Positions 46,092 to 57,095 of a DNA stretch of 64,000 bases are shown here, in pieces. Position 1 is the stretch's first letter. Every line of letters begins with the position of its first letter. A program made the translations under genes and the position numbers. Below the pieces are notes generated by a model, which ran no database searches, was not told where the DNA came from, and saw nothing but the letters and a program-made list of their open reading frames with translations. Source of the stretch: DATFQE01 sp963739085 (lineage in GTDB: Bacteria > Actinomycetota > Thermoleophilia > Gaiellales > Gaiellaceae); contig CAVTZA010000012.1 in assembly GCA_963739085.1 (NCBI GenBank), forward strand, positions 358,000-421,999, given 5' to 3'.

Positions 46092-47963
46092 GTGCCTGAA
46101 GGATCTCCAGCCCCCGCCCGACGCGACGATCTCAGGAACGTCGCGATCGTCGCTCACGTCGATCACGGCAAGACGACGCTCGTCGACGCGCTCCTCTGGC
46201 AGTCCGGATCGTTTCGGGCGAACGAGGACGTAGCCGAGCGCGTACTGGATTCGATGGACCTCGAGCGCGAGAAGGGCATCACGATCCTCGCCAAGAACAC
46301 CGCGGTCCGAATCGCGGGGACGAAGGTGAACATCATCGACACCCCCGGCCACGCCGACTTCGGGGGTGAGGTGGAACGCGGTCTAACCATGGTGGACGGC
46401 GTGCTCCTCCTCGTCGATGCGAGCGAGGGGCCGTTGCCGCAGACGCGGTTCGTGCTTCGCAAGGCCCTGGAGGCGCGCTTGCCCGTCGTCCTCGTCGTGA
46501 ACAAGATCGACCGGCCGGACGCGCGTCCCGCCGAGGTCGTGAACGAGGTCTACGAGCTGTTCCTCGATCTCGATGCAGACGAGTCTCAGATCGACTTCCC
46601 GATCGTGTACGCCAACGCCCGCGACGGGCGAGCCGGCTTCGCAGCTGACGAGCTCGCCGCAGATCTCGGGCCACTCGTCGAGACCCTGCTCGACGCCATC
46701 CCCGCACCCGCATACGACCCGGAGCACCCGCTCCAGGCGCTCGTCACGAACCTGGACGCCTCCCCCTACGTAGGCCGCCTCGCGCTGCTCCGCATCCAGC
46801 ACGGGACGCTGCGCAAGGGCGCGACGGTCGCCTGGTGCCGGGCCGACGGGACGATCGAGAAGGCGCGCGTGAGCGAGCTCTACGTCACGGAGGCGTTGGA
46901 CCGCGTTCCCGCGGACGAAGCCGGCCCAGGCGAGATCGTGGCACTCGCCGGCCTTCCGGACGTGACGATCGGCGAGACGATCGCCGACGAGGCCGATCCG
47001 CGGCCGCTGCCGGTGACCTCGGTGGACGAGCCGTCTCTGGCCGTGACGCTGGGGATCAACACATCGCCGCTGGCCGGAACCGAAGGCGACAAGGTGACGG
47101 CGAGCCTGCTGATCAGTCGGCTCGAGCAGGAGCTGGTGGGGAACGTCTCGCTTCGGGTTCGACCCACAGCGCGCCCGGACGTATGGGAGGTGCAGGGCCG
47201 TGGCGAGCTCCAGCTAGCAGTCCTCGTCGAGATCATGCGGCGCGAGGGGTTCGAGCTCACCGTCGGCAAGCCCGAGGTGCTGACCCGTGAGATCGACGGC
47301 AAGAAGCATGAGCCCGTCGAGCGCGTCGCAATCGACGTCCCCGAGGAGTACATCGGGGTGGTCACACAGCTGTTCGCACTGCGGAAGGGCCGGCTGGAGC
47401 AGATGGTGAACCACGGAGCCGGGTGGGCCCGAATGGAATACCTCGTGCCGGCCCGCGGGCTGATCGGTTTCCGCACGGAGTTCCTCACCGAGACGCGCGG
47501 CGCGGGGATCATGCACCACGTCTTCGAGCTCTGGGAGCCCTGGCACGGCGAGCTACGCACACGGCCGACCGGAAGCCTCGTCGCCGACCGGCGAGGACAG
47601 GCGACCGGTTTTGCGGTCGCCTCCCTGCAGGAGCGCGGGTCGCTCTTCGTCGGCCCACGTGAGGAGGTCTACGAGGGCATGGTCGTCGGCGAGAACGCCC
47701 GAGGCGAGGATCTCGACGTCAACGCCACCAAGGAGAAGAAGCTGACGAACATGCGCTCCGCCAGCGCGGACGAGCTCGTCCGGCTCATCCCTCCTCGCCC
47801 TCTCTCGCTCGAGCAGGCACTGGAGTTCATCCGCGAGGATGAGTGCGTCGAGGTGACGCCGAGGAGCATCCGCCTGCGGAAGGCCGAGCTCTCGGCGACC
47901 AAGCGGCAAACACTCGCCTCGCGTCGCAAGCGCGAGCTGGACGCTACGCCCGCGCCGGCGTAG
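46092..47963 (+). CDS. typA: Ribosome-associated GTPase TypA/BipA
   Basis: A 623-residue translational GTPase. G motifs are VAIVAHVDHGKTTLVDALL, DTPGHADFGGEVER and VNKIDRPDAR. The family-specific C-terminus is RGLIGFRTEFLTETRGAGIM with NMRSASADELVRLIPP. TypA helps ribosome assembly and growth under stress. GTG 46092 is the start. It is divergent from the Tet(M)-like GTPase, with about 100-160 bp between them for both promoters. Confidence 0.93.
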   Translation: MPEGSPAPARRDDLRNVAIVAHVDHGKTTLVDALLWQSGSFRANEDVAERVLDSMDLEREKGITILAKNTAVRIAGTKVNIIDTPGHADFGGEVERGLTMVDGVLLLVDASEGPLPQTRFVLRKALEARLPVVLVVNKIDRPDARPAEVVNEVYELFLDLDADESQIDFPIVYANARDGRAGFAADELAADLGPLVETLLDAIPAPAYDPEHPLQALVTNLDASPYVGRLALLRIQHGTLRKGATVAWCRADGTIEKARVSELYVTEALDRVPADEAGPGEIVALAGLPDVTIGETIADEADPRPLPVTSVDEPSLAVTLGINTSPLAGTEGDKVTASLLISRLEQELVGNVSLRVRPTARPDVWEVQGRGELQLAVLVEIMRREGFELTVGKPEVLTREIDGKKHEPVERVAIDVPEEYIGVVTQLFALRKGRLEQMVNHGAGWARMEYLVPARGLIGFRTEFLTETRGAGIMHHVFELWEPWHGELRTRPTGSLVADRRGQATGFAVASLQERGSLFVGPREEVYEGMVVGENARGEDLDVNATKEKKLTNMRSASADELVRLIPPRPLSLEQALEFIREDECVEVTPRSIRLRKAELSATKRQTLASRRKRELDATPAPA

Positions 47964-47979
47964 GACGACCGTTGTGGCC

Positions 47980-48004
47980 GTGGGACGGCGAGGCGCCGTT
48001 CCAC
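47980..48004 (+). terminator. Terminator after typA
   Basis: An 11-bp stem with one G-T pair (gtgggacggcg at 47980-47990 and cgccgttccac at 47994-48004) has a 3-base loop and begins 16 bases after the stop. Almost the same hairpin recurs at 62125-62161. Confidence 0.65.
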
Positions 48005-48095
48005 CGCCGCGACCCGAGAGGGCCTCGCTCCAAATCGAGCACGGCGACGGCGTCCAGGCGACCGGCTCCGGCTCGCCGGGTGCTCGTGCCCGCGC

Positions 48096-48123
48096 TTGAC
48101 AAAGGTCGACAGAGTGCCATAGT
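48096..48123 (+). promoter_or_regulatory. Sigma-70-type promoter of the SpvB-Rhs gene
   Basis: A perfect -35 hexamer TTGACA at 48096-48101 is followed after 16 bp by CATAGT at 48118-48123 (4 of 6 matches to TATAAT). The start codon is 36 bases further on. Consensus -35 boxes are rare in DNA of this composition. Confidence 0.6.
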
Positions 48124-48158
48124 CCCTCCGGACAGACAGCCGTCGAAAGCAGGCAAGT

Positions 48159-51100
48159 ATGTGTCGAGGGACGGCTGCGGCTCGCCTGACAAGGCGTGGT
48201 TTCCAAGTAATCGGGATCGCATTCGTCGTGGCACTGGCTGCGACGAGCGCATCCGCGGTACCGCTCGACAGCGGACTTTCGTCAACGCTCCGCCGCGAGC
48301 CTCTGCTCACGCCCGAGGCAATCGGTGACGGACAGGTCGACGGCCTGCAGTACGCCGACCCCACGGAGGGCCTCGCACTCGTCGACCCGCCGGCGCCGAA
48401 CAACGGCGGCAGCGCGCAGCTCAGCTACCCGCTGATCGTCCCGCACGGCCGCGGCCTGACGCCCGAGCTCGCACTCGCCTACGACTCCGGCGCCGAGAAC
48501 GGGTGGGTCGGCCTCGGCTGGGATCTCTCCGTCGGCGAGATCAGTGTGGACACAGAGTTCGGCGCGCCGCGCTTCCTCGCGGACAAGGAAAGCGAGAGCT
48601 ACCTCATCGACGGCGCGATGCTCGTCCCGAACGCGCTCGGCGATTCGTTTGCGGCCCGCCGGAGCGGCGACCGCGGGGACTACACCAGGAAGGTCGAGAC
48701 GGAGTACGAGCAGATCATCCGCCACGAGGTCGGCGACGGCGGCCCGGACGACTACTACTGGGAGGTCCGCGATAAGCAGGGCAACATCCGCTGGTACGGC
48801 GGGCACCCCGACGACGGTGGTCCGGACGGCAAGATCCGGAAGGACGCGAACGGCAACCCGCTGACGATCGACCGTTCCGCGATCGTCACCGGCAAGGGCG
48901 GCAACGCCGTCCGCTGGCTCCTCTCCGCGGAGCGCGACGTCGGCGTCAACATGATGCGGTACCAGTACGAGAGGGTTCACTACCGCCACGGCTCCACGGG
49001 CTGGTCGGAGGTCGCCTCGTGCACGTCCTCCGCGACCGTGCTCTGCGCCAGCCACACCTACCTCAGCCGGATCGACTACACGGCCGCGGCGGACAAGTCC
49101 GGGCACAAGGAAGACCCGCCCTACCAGGTCCACTTCCTGCGCGAGTCCGACGTCCGCCCCGCCGCCGCGCTGCGCAAGGACCCGTCGCTCGACGCCTCGG
49201 GTGGCTCGCTCGACCTGACCATCGACCGCCTCGCGCGGGTGGAGGTCCGCTACGGCGCGCCCGAGCACAACACGCTGCCGGACGCCACTGTCGAGGAGCT
49301 TCCGCGAACCTACGACAAGGTCGCGGCTCGCTACGACCTCAACTACACGAACGGCGCCTTCGGCAAGTCGCTCCTCGCCTCGGTCGATCAGATCGGCACC
49401 GATCTGTCGACGAAGGCGACTCACCGCTTCGACTACTTCGACGAGGTCACCGACGCCAACGGGAACTACCAGGGCTTCGCCGCGAACAAGGTCGACTGGA
49501 AGACTGCTGATCCCGGCGATCCCGACGGGGACCTCCCCAGCCGCCAGCTCTTGACCGACAAGGCCGAGCCCGGCGCGCTGGGATCCTCGGAGAGCAACTC
49601 CGCGGAAGGGCATGCGTACGTCGGCTTCAACCCCGTCGTGCCGAACAAGCTCGGGTCGTTCGGCGGCTCGCTGCAGCTCGGCGGCGGCGCAACGGAGGCG
49701 CTGGCCGAGTGGATCGACCTGAACGGGGACAGCCTGCCCGACAAGGTGTACCGCGACCACGGCGAACAACGACGTGGAGCGCGACGGCCCGATCCGCTTC
49801 CGTCTCAACCGCAGCGGCCCGAGCGGGAACACCGTCTTCGGCCCGGAGCTGACGGTCGGCGGCCAGCTCACCCGGCTGTCGGTCGACGGGAAACTTCGGC
49901 TTGCAGGCCGCCTTCGAGGCGTATCCCGGAATCGAGATCGCGTTCGGCCTCGGCCTCGACGTGACGTGGGGCGATGCGTACTTCAGCGACGTCAACAGCG
50001 ACGGACTGCCCGACTTCGTCCTCAGGCGGCGACGTCTACTTCAACCACCTCGTGGCCGGCGTCCCGACGTTCGACAAGGGAAACAGCGCGGCAACGCCGG
50101 TGCCGATCGCCGGTGGGACGCCTGCGGCCGTCAGCGTCAGCCAGATCGACGACATCGAGTCGGACCTCGCCGAGAAGTCGCCGCTCGTCGACACTGTCCG
50201 CCGCTGGGTAGCGCCCTACGGCGGCGCGATCTCGATCGACGCGCCCGTGACGCTGTCGCCGGCGAACGGCACCTCCACCGACGGCGTGCGCGTGGCGATC
50301 CAGCAGAACATCACCGAGGTGTCGTCCGCCACGCTGCTGATGACCGGGGCAACCGCCTTCAGCTCGACGATCACGCGGAGCGTGGGCGCTGGCGATCGCA
50401 TCTTCTTCCGCGTCGGCTCGATCGGCGACGGCGCCAACGACGAGGTGACGTGGGCGCCGAAGATCACGTATACGGCGATCACCGACGTCGGGGACATCGC
50501 CACCGTGCCGGCGGACGTCAATGGTCTCTCGCAGAAGGTCTTCGACGCCAAGAGCGACTTCACGCTCTCCGGCCGCCCGGGCTCGAAGATCATGATGCCG
50601 CTCGAGGGGACCGTGCGCTTCGCGGCGACGATCTCCAAGAGCAAGGTCACCACCGACGACCTGACGCTCGTCCTGCGCCACAACGACGTCGCCGTGCCGA
50701 GCTCCGCCGTGACGATCCCGGCCTCGTTCGTCGGGGACACGCCGGTGTCGATCGACTTCAATGTCGCGGCCCCGGTCCTGCCGACCGAGGCGAACCCGAA
50801 CGTCACGCCGTCCTTCGACTCCGTGACGGCACACCTCGCCGTCGACTCGCCGATCGACCTCAGCACGATCTCGTGGAACCCGACGCTTCGGTATACCGCG
50901 GCGGTCGATGCCGAAGGGAATCCCGTCGAGGTCACCGACCCGAACGGGGATCCCGCACACAAGATGAGCATCCCGCCGGAGATCGAGCAATATCCGCGGC
51001 GGGCGCCCGGCGGCGTTTCGCGGCCGTGGGAGTCCGGCGCAGCCGACACCTACGACGCCCGCGTGACGTTCAGCCGCGGGACGGACACGCCGGCCGGCAC

Positions 51101-54100
51101 CGCAATCGTCTCCGTCAAGCGCCGGAACACGCTGAACAACCAGCTGATCACGCAGCAGGCCGTGAGCATCCCGGCGGGGTCGGGCAGCCATCTCGCCGTC
51201 CTGAACCTGAACGTCGGGATCGCGAACGGGGGGAACTACTGGTTCGACGTCACGATCCGCGACCCGGCGGTCTCGGACAAGGTCACGCTCGCCAGCTTCG
51301 TCCTCCGTCCCGACGGCGCGACGGATGCCACGAAGGACGTGACGGTTCCGGCCACGCTGCACTGGATGGGTCGCCAGGGCATCTTCCCGCTCGCCTACCG
51401 CGGCTGGGCCGTCGCCGGGCTACAACGGCAACGGCGCGGCGGCGACGACGCGGATCGAGGAGACAGCGTTCGACATCCAGACGAACAACCTGCCGACCCA
51501 GATCGACAAGCCGACAGGCTTCGACGACATCGATTTCGACCCACCTACGCACCCGACCGCGCATATGTCTACAACCCCGCCGTCGTCTCGCAGACGATTC
51601 CCGGCTTGCCGGCGCCCATCGCGGCCCCCGCCTGGAAGGGCAGCCGTGACAATCTCGCGGTAACTGCGGAACGCGTGCGCTCGTCGCGCCTCGGCAGCCG
51701 ACTCCGTGACGCTCGGCAACACGAGCGGCGGCAGTGGGCGCGGCGTCACGCGGGTCGGCATCACGTCGCCCAGCGCCGCGCTGGCGTTCGGTCTCGGCCC
51801 CCTCGGCGCCTCGTTCGGCGTCTCACCGAGCTTCGGGCTCGTCGACTTCGAGGACATGAACGGCGACGGCTACCCGGACATCATCAACGCCCAGCATCGG
51901 TGCACGTACACGACGCCGCGCGGCGGCCTGGAGGACACGACGAAGAACCCGGGCAATCTCGCCGTGACGAACCAGGATCTGACGTTCGCGGTCACCGCCG
52001 GATTTAGCGTCGGGGCTGGTCGACATCAAGGGCAACGTCAAGGGGAAGATCGAACGCCAACCAGGGCAACGCGGCGAGCAAGGGCAGCGACGCCAACGAG
52101 TCCGGCGGCGGGCCTCGGGATCGGCGAGCGAGGTCAACTCCGAGCTGGACGAGCCCGAACGCGTCCGGACCGGCCGACTCGCCGCTGCTCTCCGACGGCA
52201 CGAACAACCCGGTCACGACCTACGCCGGCCAGCTCGGACAGACCCCCGATGGTCCGCCGAGTGAAACGGCGCCGATCCAGCTCGCCCTCGCCGACGTCAA
52301 CGGAGACGGCCTTCCCGACCGCGTGTTCACGACCCCGAGCGGCGTGTTCGCCAAGTACAACCTCGGCTACTCGTTCGCCGAGGCGCCGGTGAAGCTCGCG
52401 ACCGGCGGCTTCGAGTCGCAGGAGTCCTACGCCGGTGCGACCTCGCTCGGCTTCGAGCACGCCGTTGGCGGAGTTCTTCGGCGGAGGCGTCGCCCTCAAC
52501 TGGGACGACGACCTGTCCCGCTACTCGTGGCGGGACGTCAACGGCGACGGCATCCTCGGACCAGGTCCACAAGATCGACAACAGCAACCCCGCCGACGGT
52601 GGCGTTCGGCACGGGCACCGGGATGCTCCCGCCGGTTCAGTACGGGACCATGGACGACGTCCATGTCACCGACGAGATCAACGCAGGCCAGCAGGTCGGC
52701 TTCGACCGCAGCAACGGCATCGGCGGCGGGTTCGACTTCACGATCTACATCGGCCCGCTCTGCGCCTCGATCCCGCCTGCTACCTGATCATCAACCCCGG
52801 CGCGAGCTACCAGAACAGCATCAGCTCGACCGAGGTCGATCTCTAGGACGTCGACGGGGACGGCTACGCCGACGCGCTTCAGACGACGGACGACGGAGTG
52901 CTCTCCGTGCGCAAGAACAAGCACGGCCGCACCAACCTGCTCAAGCAGGTCAGAAACCCGCATCGGCGGCAAGGTCACGCTCGACCTACGAGCGCTACGG
53001 CAACACCGTCGACCATCCCGATTCGGTCTGGGCGCTGAGTCAGGTCGACGTCGACGACGGCCGCCCTGGCGACGGCGCCGACGTCGCCCGCTCGACGTTC
53101 GACTACACCGGCCTCCGCTACGACCGCCTGCACCGGGAGTCGCTTGGGTTCGCCCGGGTCGACGCGGGCGAGCGCGACGCGGGGAACAACGATCTCCTCC
53201 GCACGACCCGTTACGAGTACCTGAACGACAACGTCTTCGTCGCCGGCCTCGAGAAGGCGGTGACGGTCCTGGATCCCGACGGCATCTCGCTCCGGGGGAC
53301 GACGAACGCGTGGGCCCTGCGTGACGTTCTCAACGACGGTACGCCCGTCGCCGTCGACCTCGTCACCGGCCTGTCGTCTCCTGCGTCTCTCGGCTACTCG
53401 CTCGCGCCGCTCCTCCGGAATACCCGGGAGCTCTGGCATCTCGGCGACGTGGCCGCCACGGTCTCCGAGGACACCCGGATCGAGTTCACGTACGACGACT
53501 TCGGCAACGTCCTGACCCAGCGCGACCTGGGCGAGCTCGAGGACGACAACGACGACGTGCTCGCGACCTACGTCTATTCGCTCTGCTCCAACGCGACAGA
53601 CCCGGACGATCCGGCGACGCCGGAGAACGAGGACATCGGGTGCAACGACGGGACCAGCCGGCCGTCGCCGCTCTGGCACGACGACCTCTGCTACACGTGG
53701 GTCAACCTGCCCGTCAAGCTCACGATCACGAACGGCAAGACGGGTGTCGGCGAGGTCGTCTACCGCGAGCGCGACGGTCGCCCGGCCGTCTGCAACAACA
53801 ACTCGGTCACCCACCTCGAGGAGACGATCGGGGACGGCGAAGCGGCGCTCACCGAGCTGCAGTACGACGACTGGGGCGAGCTACAACCGCATCGTCTACC
53901 CGGAGGGCGAGACGGGACGGCGCTACGCCGTCGAGTACACGTACGACGACGACCGTCACGCCGACATCGCCGCCGTGCAGGAGTACGATCTCGACAACGA
54001 CGGCGCCGAGGAGTTCCTCGACGAAGGGTTCGACACGACGTCGCCGCTGACCGTAGGGCTACAGTCGAGCGCCGAGTTCGATCCGATCTCCGGTCGCGTC

Positions 54101-57095
54101 AGCCGGCGCGCTGGACGCGAACGACGTCGCCACTGACTACGCCTACGACGCGCTCGGACGCATCGCGTCGGTCAGCAACCCGCATCCAAAGGCCGATGCG
54201 GGGGTCAACCTGGTCACGTACGAGTACTCACCCGGTGCCGCCTACGCCCATGCGATCGCACGGCATCGCGACGCGTTCAACGCCGGGACGATCGACACGG
54301 CGGTGTTCATCGACGGCGTCGGGCGGGTCACGCAGACCAAGCGCGACGCCTCGCTGTTCGCCGGCGCCGGCCAGGCATCCCAGGCCGGACTCGTGGTCAG
54401 CGGCGGCCTCAGGTACGACGAGCTCGGTCGTCCGGATGAGGAGTTCAACCCCCGCGTCGGCACGAAGCCCTTGGGCGAGTTCGATCCCGCGGCGTACACC
54501 GGCCCGGTCACGACGACCGAGTACGACCTGTACGACCTGCCGGGCGAGATCGTCCAGCCGGGCGACCGGACGACGTCGATCGTGTACGACTACGCCGCGG
54601 CCGACGTCGGCGCGCCCGTCGTCTTCCAGACGACGAGCACCGCGCCGAACGGCCGCGCCACCGTCACGTACACCGACATCCGCGAGCTCGTGCTTGCCGT
54701 CGACGACGCGCCGGACGGCGCCGAGGCACTCCGAACGACGTACGAGTCCGATGGGTTCGGACAGCTACGCCGCGTGGTCGACTCCGCCGGCAACGCAACC
54801 GCGCACACCTACGACCTGCTCGGCCGGCGGACGTCGACGGAGACTCCTGACGGCGGGCTCGTCGAGTACGGCTTCGACGCCGAAGGCAAGCAGGTCAGCC
54901 AGGTCACGCCGAACCTGCGTGCCGGCGGCGACAAGATCTCGTACAGCTATCAGCTGCAGCGTCTCACCGGGATCGACTACCCCGGGTCGACCCCGGACGT
55001 CTCGTACACCTACGGGGCGGCCGGTGCGGCCGACAACGGGGCCGGCCGCCTCGTGCGCTCCGAGGACGGCGCGCGCATCCTCACCAACAAGTACTCGGCC
55101 GCAGGCGAGGTCATCAGCCAGACCGCCGAGATGAAGACGCACCAGTGGGACAACCCGGGCTTCGACCGGTCGAAGGTGCGCTGGACGACCGAGTGGACCT
55201 ACGACGCCCTGGGCCGCATCGCGACGATGAAGTACCCCGACAGCGAGCGCCTCACCTACGACTACGACCAGGGCGGCGCTCGTGTCCAACATCGTCGGGG
55301 AGGAAGACGGCGTCGACAGCCTCGGCCTGCCGACCACGTGGCACTACGAGTACCTGCGCGACCGCCAGTACGACGAATTCCTCCGCGCGCGCTACGACCG
55401 TCTCGGCAACAGCGTCACGACCGAGCGCACCTTCGACCCCGACAGGCAGTGGCTGACCGGGCAGCGATCGGTCTCGCCCAACCGGACCGTGACCGACCCC
55501 GCGTACACCGAGATCCAGGATCTCAAGTACACCTACGACGACGTCGGCAACCCGAAGACCTACCGCAACGACCTGCCTGCGCCGCGCTCGAACCTCTTCG
55601 GCGGCGCTACGGAGCAGACGTACACGTACGACCCGTACGAGCGGATCGCCTCCGGCACCGGCGAGTGGCAGCAGGCGACCGGAAAGCTCCGGCGCCACAC
55701 GTTCACGGTCGACTACGACGAGAACAGCAACGTCGTCTTCAAGAACCAGCGCGACGTGATTCGCCAGAACAACAAGGACAACGTCCAGTCGGCGACGACG
55801 TACTCCTTCAACCGGTCGTACGCGGGGCCGCAGCCGCACCAGGCGACGTCAGTCGGCAGCACCACGTACCACTACGACGCCGACGGCAACCTGCTCGGCG
55901 TCAAGGACGACCGCGACAGGTGGATCCGCCAGATGACCTGGGATGCGAGCGACCGGATGCGCACCGTCACCGACGGCCCGCAGGTGACCGAGTACAAGTA
56001 CGACGACACCGGCCAGCGCACGATCGAACGCGGGCCGGGAGGCGAAACGCTGTTCGTCAACCCGTGGGTCACCATCCGGAACACGAACGAGATGTGGAAG
56101 CACATCTGGGCGGGCGACGGACCGCCTCAGCGTCCAGCGCGACGAAGGCCCCAACCAGGAGCTGAAGCAGTACTTCCTGCACAAGGACCTCCAGGGCAGC
56201 ACCAACATGGTCACCGACGTCGGGCGGCAATACCTTCCAGCACCACGAGTACTTCCCGACCGGTGAGGTGTGGGTGGACGAGAAGAGCACCGTGTTCCGC
56301 ACGCCGTACCAGTACGCCGGTGGCTACGTGGACGAGGTGCGCAAGGTGATCAGCATCGGCGCCCGCTTCTACGACCAGAACCGCGAGCTCTTCTACTCGC
56401 CGGATCCGATCCTCACCGACGACCCGGCCGGAATGCTCCGCGATCCGGCCATGCGCGCCGCGTACTCGTACGCCGGCGGGAACCCGCTCACCAACATCGA
56501 TCCCACCGGCCTCGAGGCCCTGCGGGTCCACGTGATCACGACGGCCGCCCAGAGCGAACGCGTCGTCGCAGAGGTCGCGGCGTACCGGGAGAGACTGGCG
56601 AAGCGGCCCATTCTGCGCGCGCGTCTCGCGCGGAACCTGGAGACGAACCTCCCGAGAGGGCTCGTCAAGCTCGGGCTCGACTGGGAGAAGGCGCAGAAGC
56701 GGCAGGACAAGTTCGAGCGCTTCGACGCCAAGCCGCTGATCGAGATCAACGTCAGCGACAAGACCGTGAAGCTCAGCTTCGGCATCGGCAAGCGCCTCAA
56801 GCTCGGCGGCGACGACGCTTCGGCGACGAGTGCGAAGGGCGGGACGGGCGTGCCCGGAGGCGGCGGTGGGACGACCGCGAACGCCACGGGCGCGACCGGT
56901 GGGCCGAACGTCGGCGCCGCTCCTCCTCGCCCGACATCACCTGCCCCGAGCGGCCCGAGCGCAAGCGCCGCCGGCAACGGCGGGCGCCCGGCGCCGAAGC
57001 CACTTCCGCGGCCACCGAAGCCGGCGCCCGCTCAGCCACCGGCCTCGGGCGGCACCGGCGCCAGCACGGTCAACCGTCCCGACAACGGCAACTAG
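48159..57095 (+). pseudogene. Giant secreted SpvB-Rhs repeat protein, about 24 frameshifts and one nonsense codon
   Basis: Pieced together, this is one protein of about 2,970 residues. Signal peptide (GFQVIGIAFVVALAATSASA), then an SpvB/TcaC N-terminal domain (PLIVPHGRGLTPELALAYDS, GWVGLGWDLSVGEIS), VCBS/FG-GAP-like calcium loops (WIDLNGDSLPDKVY, DVNSDGLPDFVL, DMNGDGYPDI, DVNGDGLPD), a long beta-rich middle, and from about 53.4 kb YD/Rhs repeats (FTYDDFGNVLTQRD, YDALGRIASV, YHYDADGNLLG). The Rhs core ends near 56510 (ARFYDQNRELFYSPDP, YAGGNPLTNIDPTG) and a 195-residue C-terminal tip follows. Breaks cluster at 49.76-50.03 and 51.4-53.0 kb; each is fixed by removing single, mostly duplicated bases. 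TAG at 52844 is in frame. The protein should form a hollow shell around its tip, as in Tc/Rhs toxins. I call it a pseudogene only because it cannot be translated as written. Confidence 0.75.

Noticed and set aside
48159..57095. Programmed +1 frameshifting as the cause of the many frame changes
   Set aside because: The sites share no common slippery or stop-codon context, occur on both strands and in housekeeping genes, and mostly involve simple base duplication.
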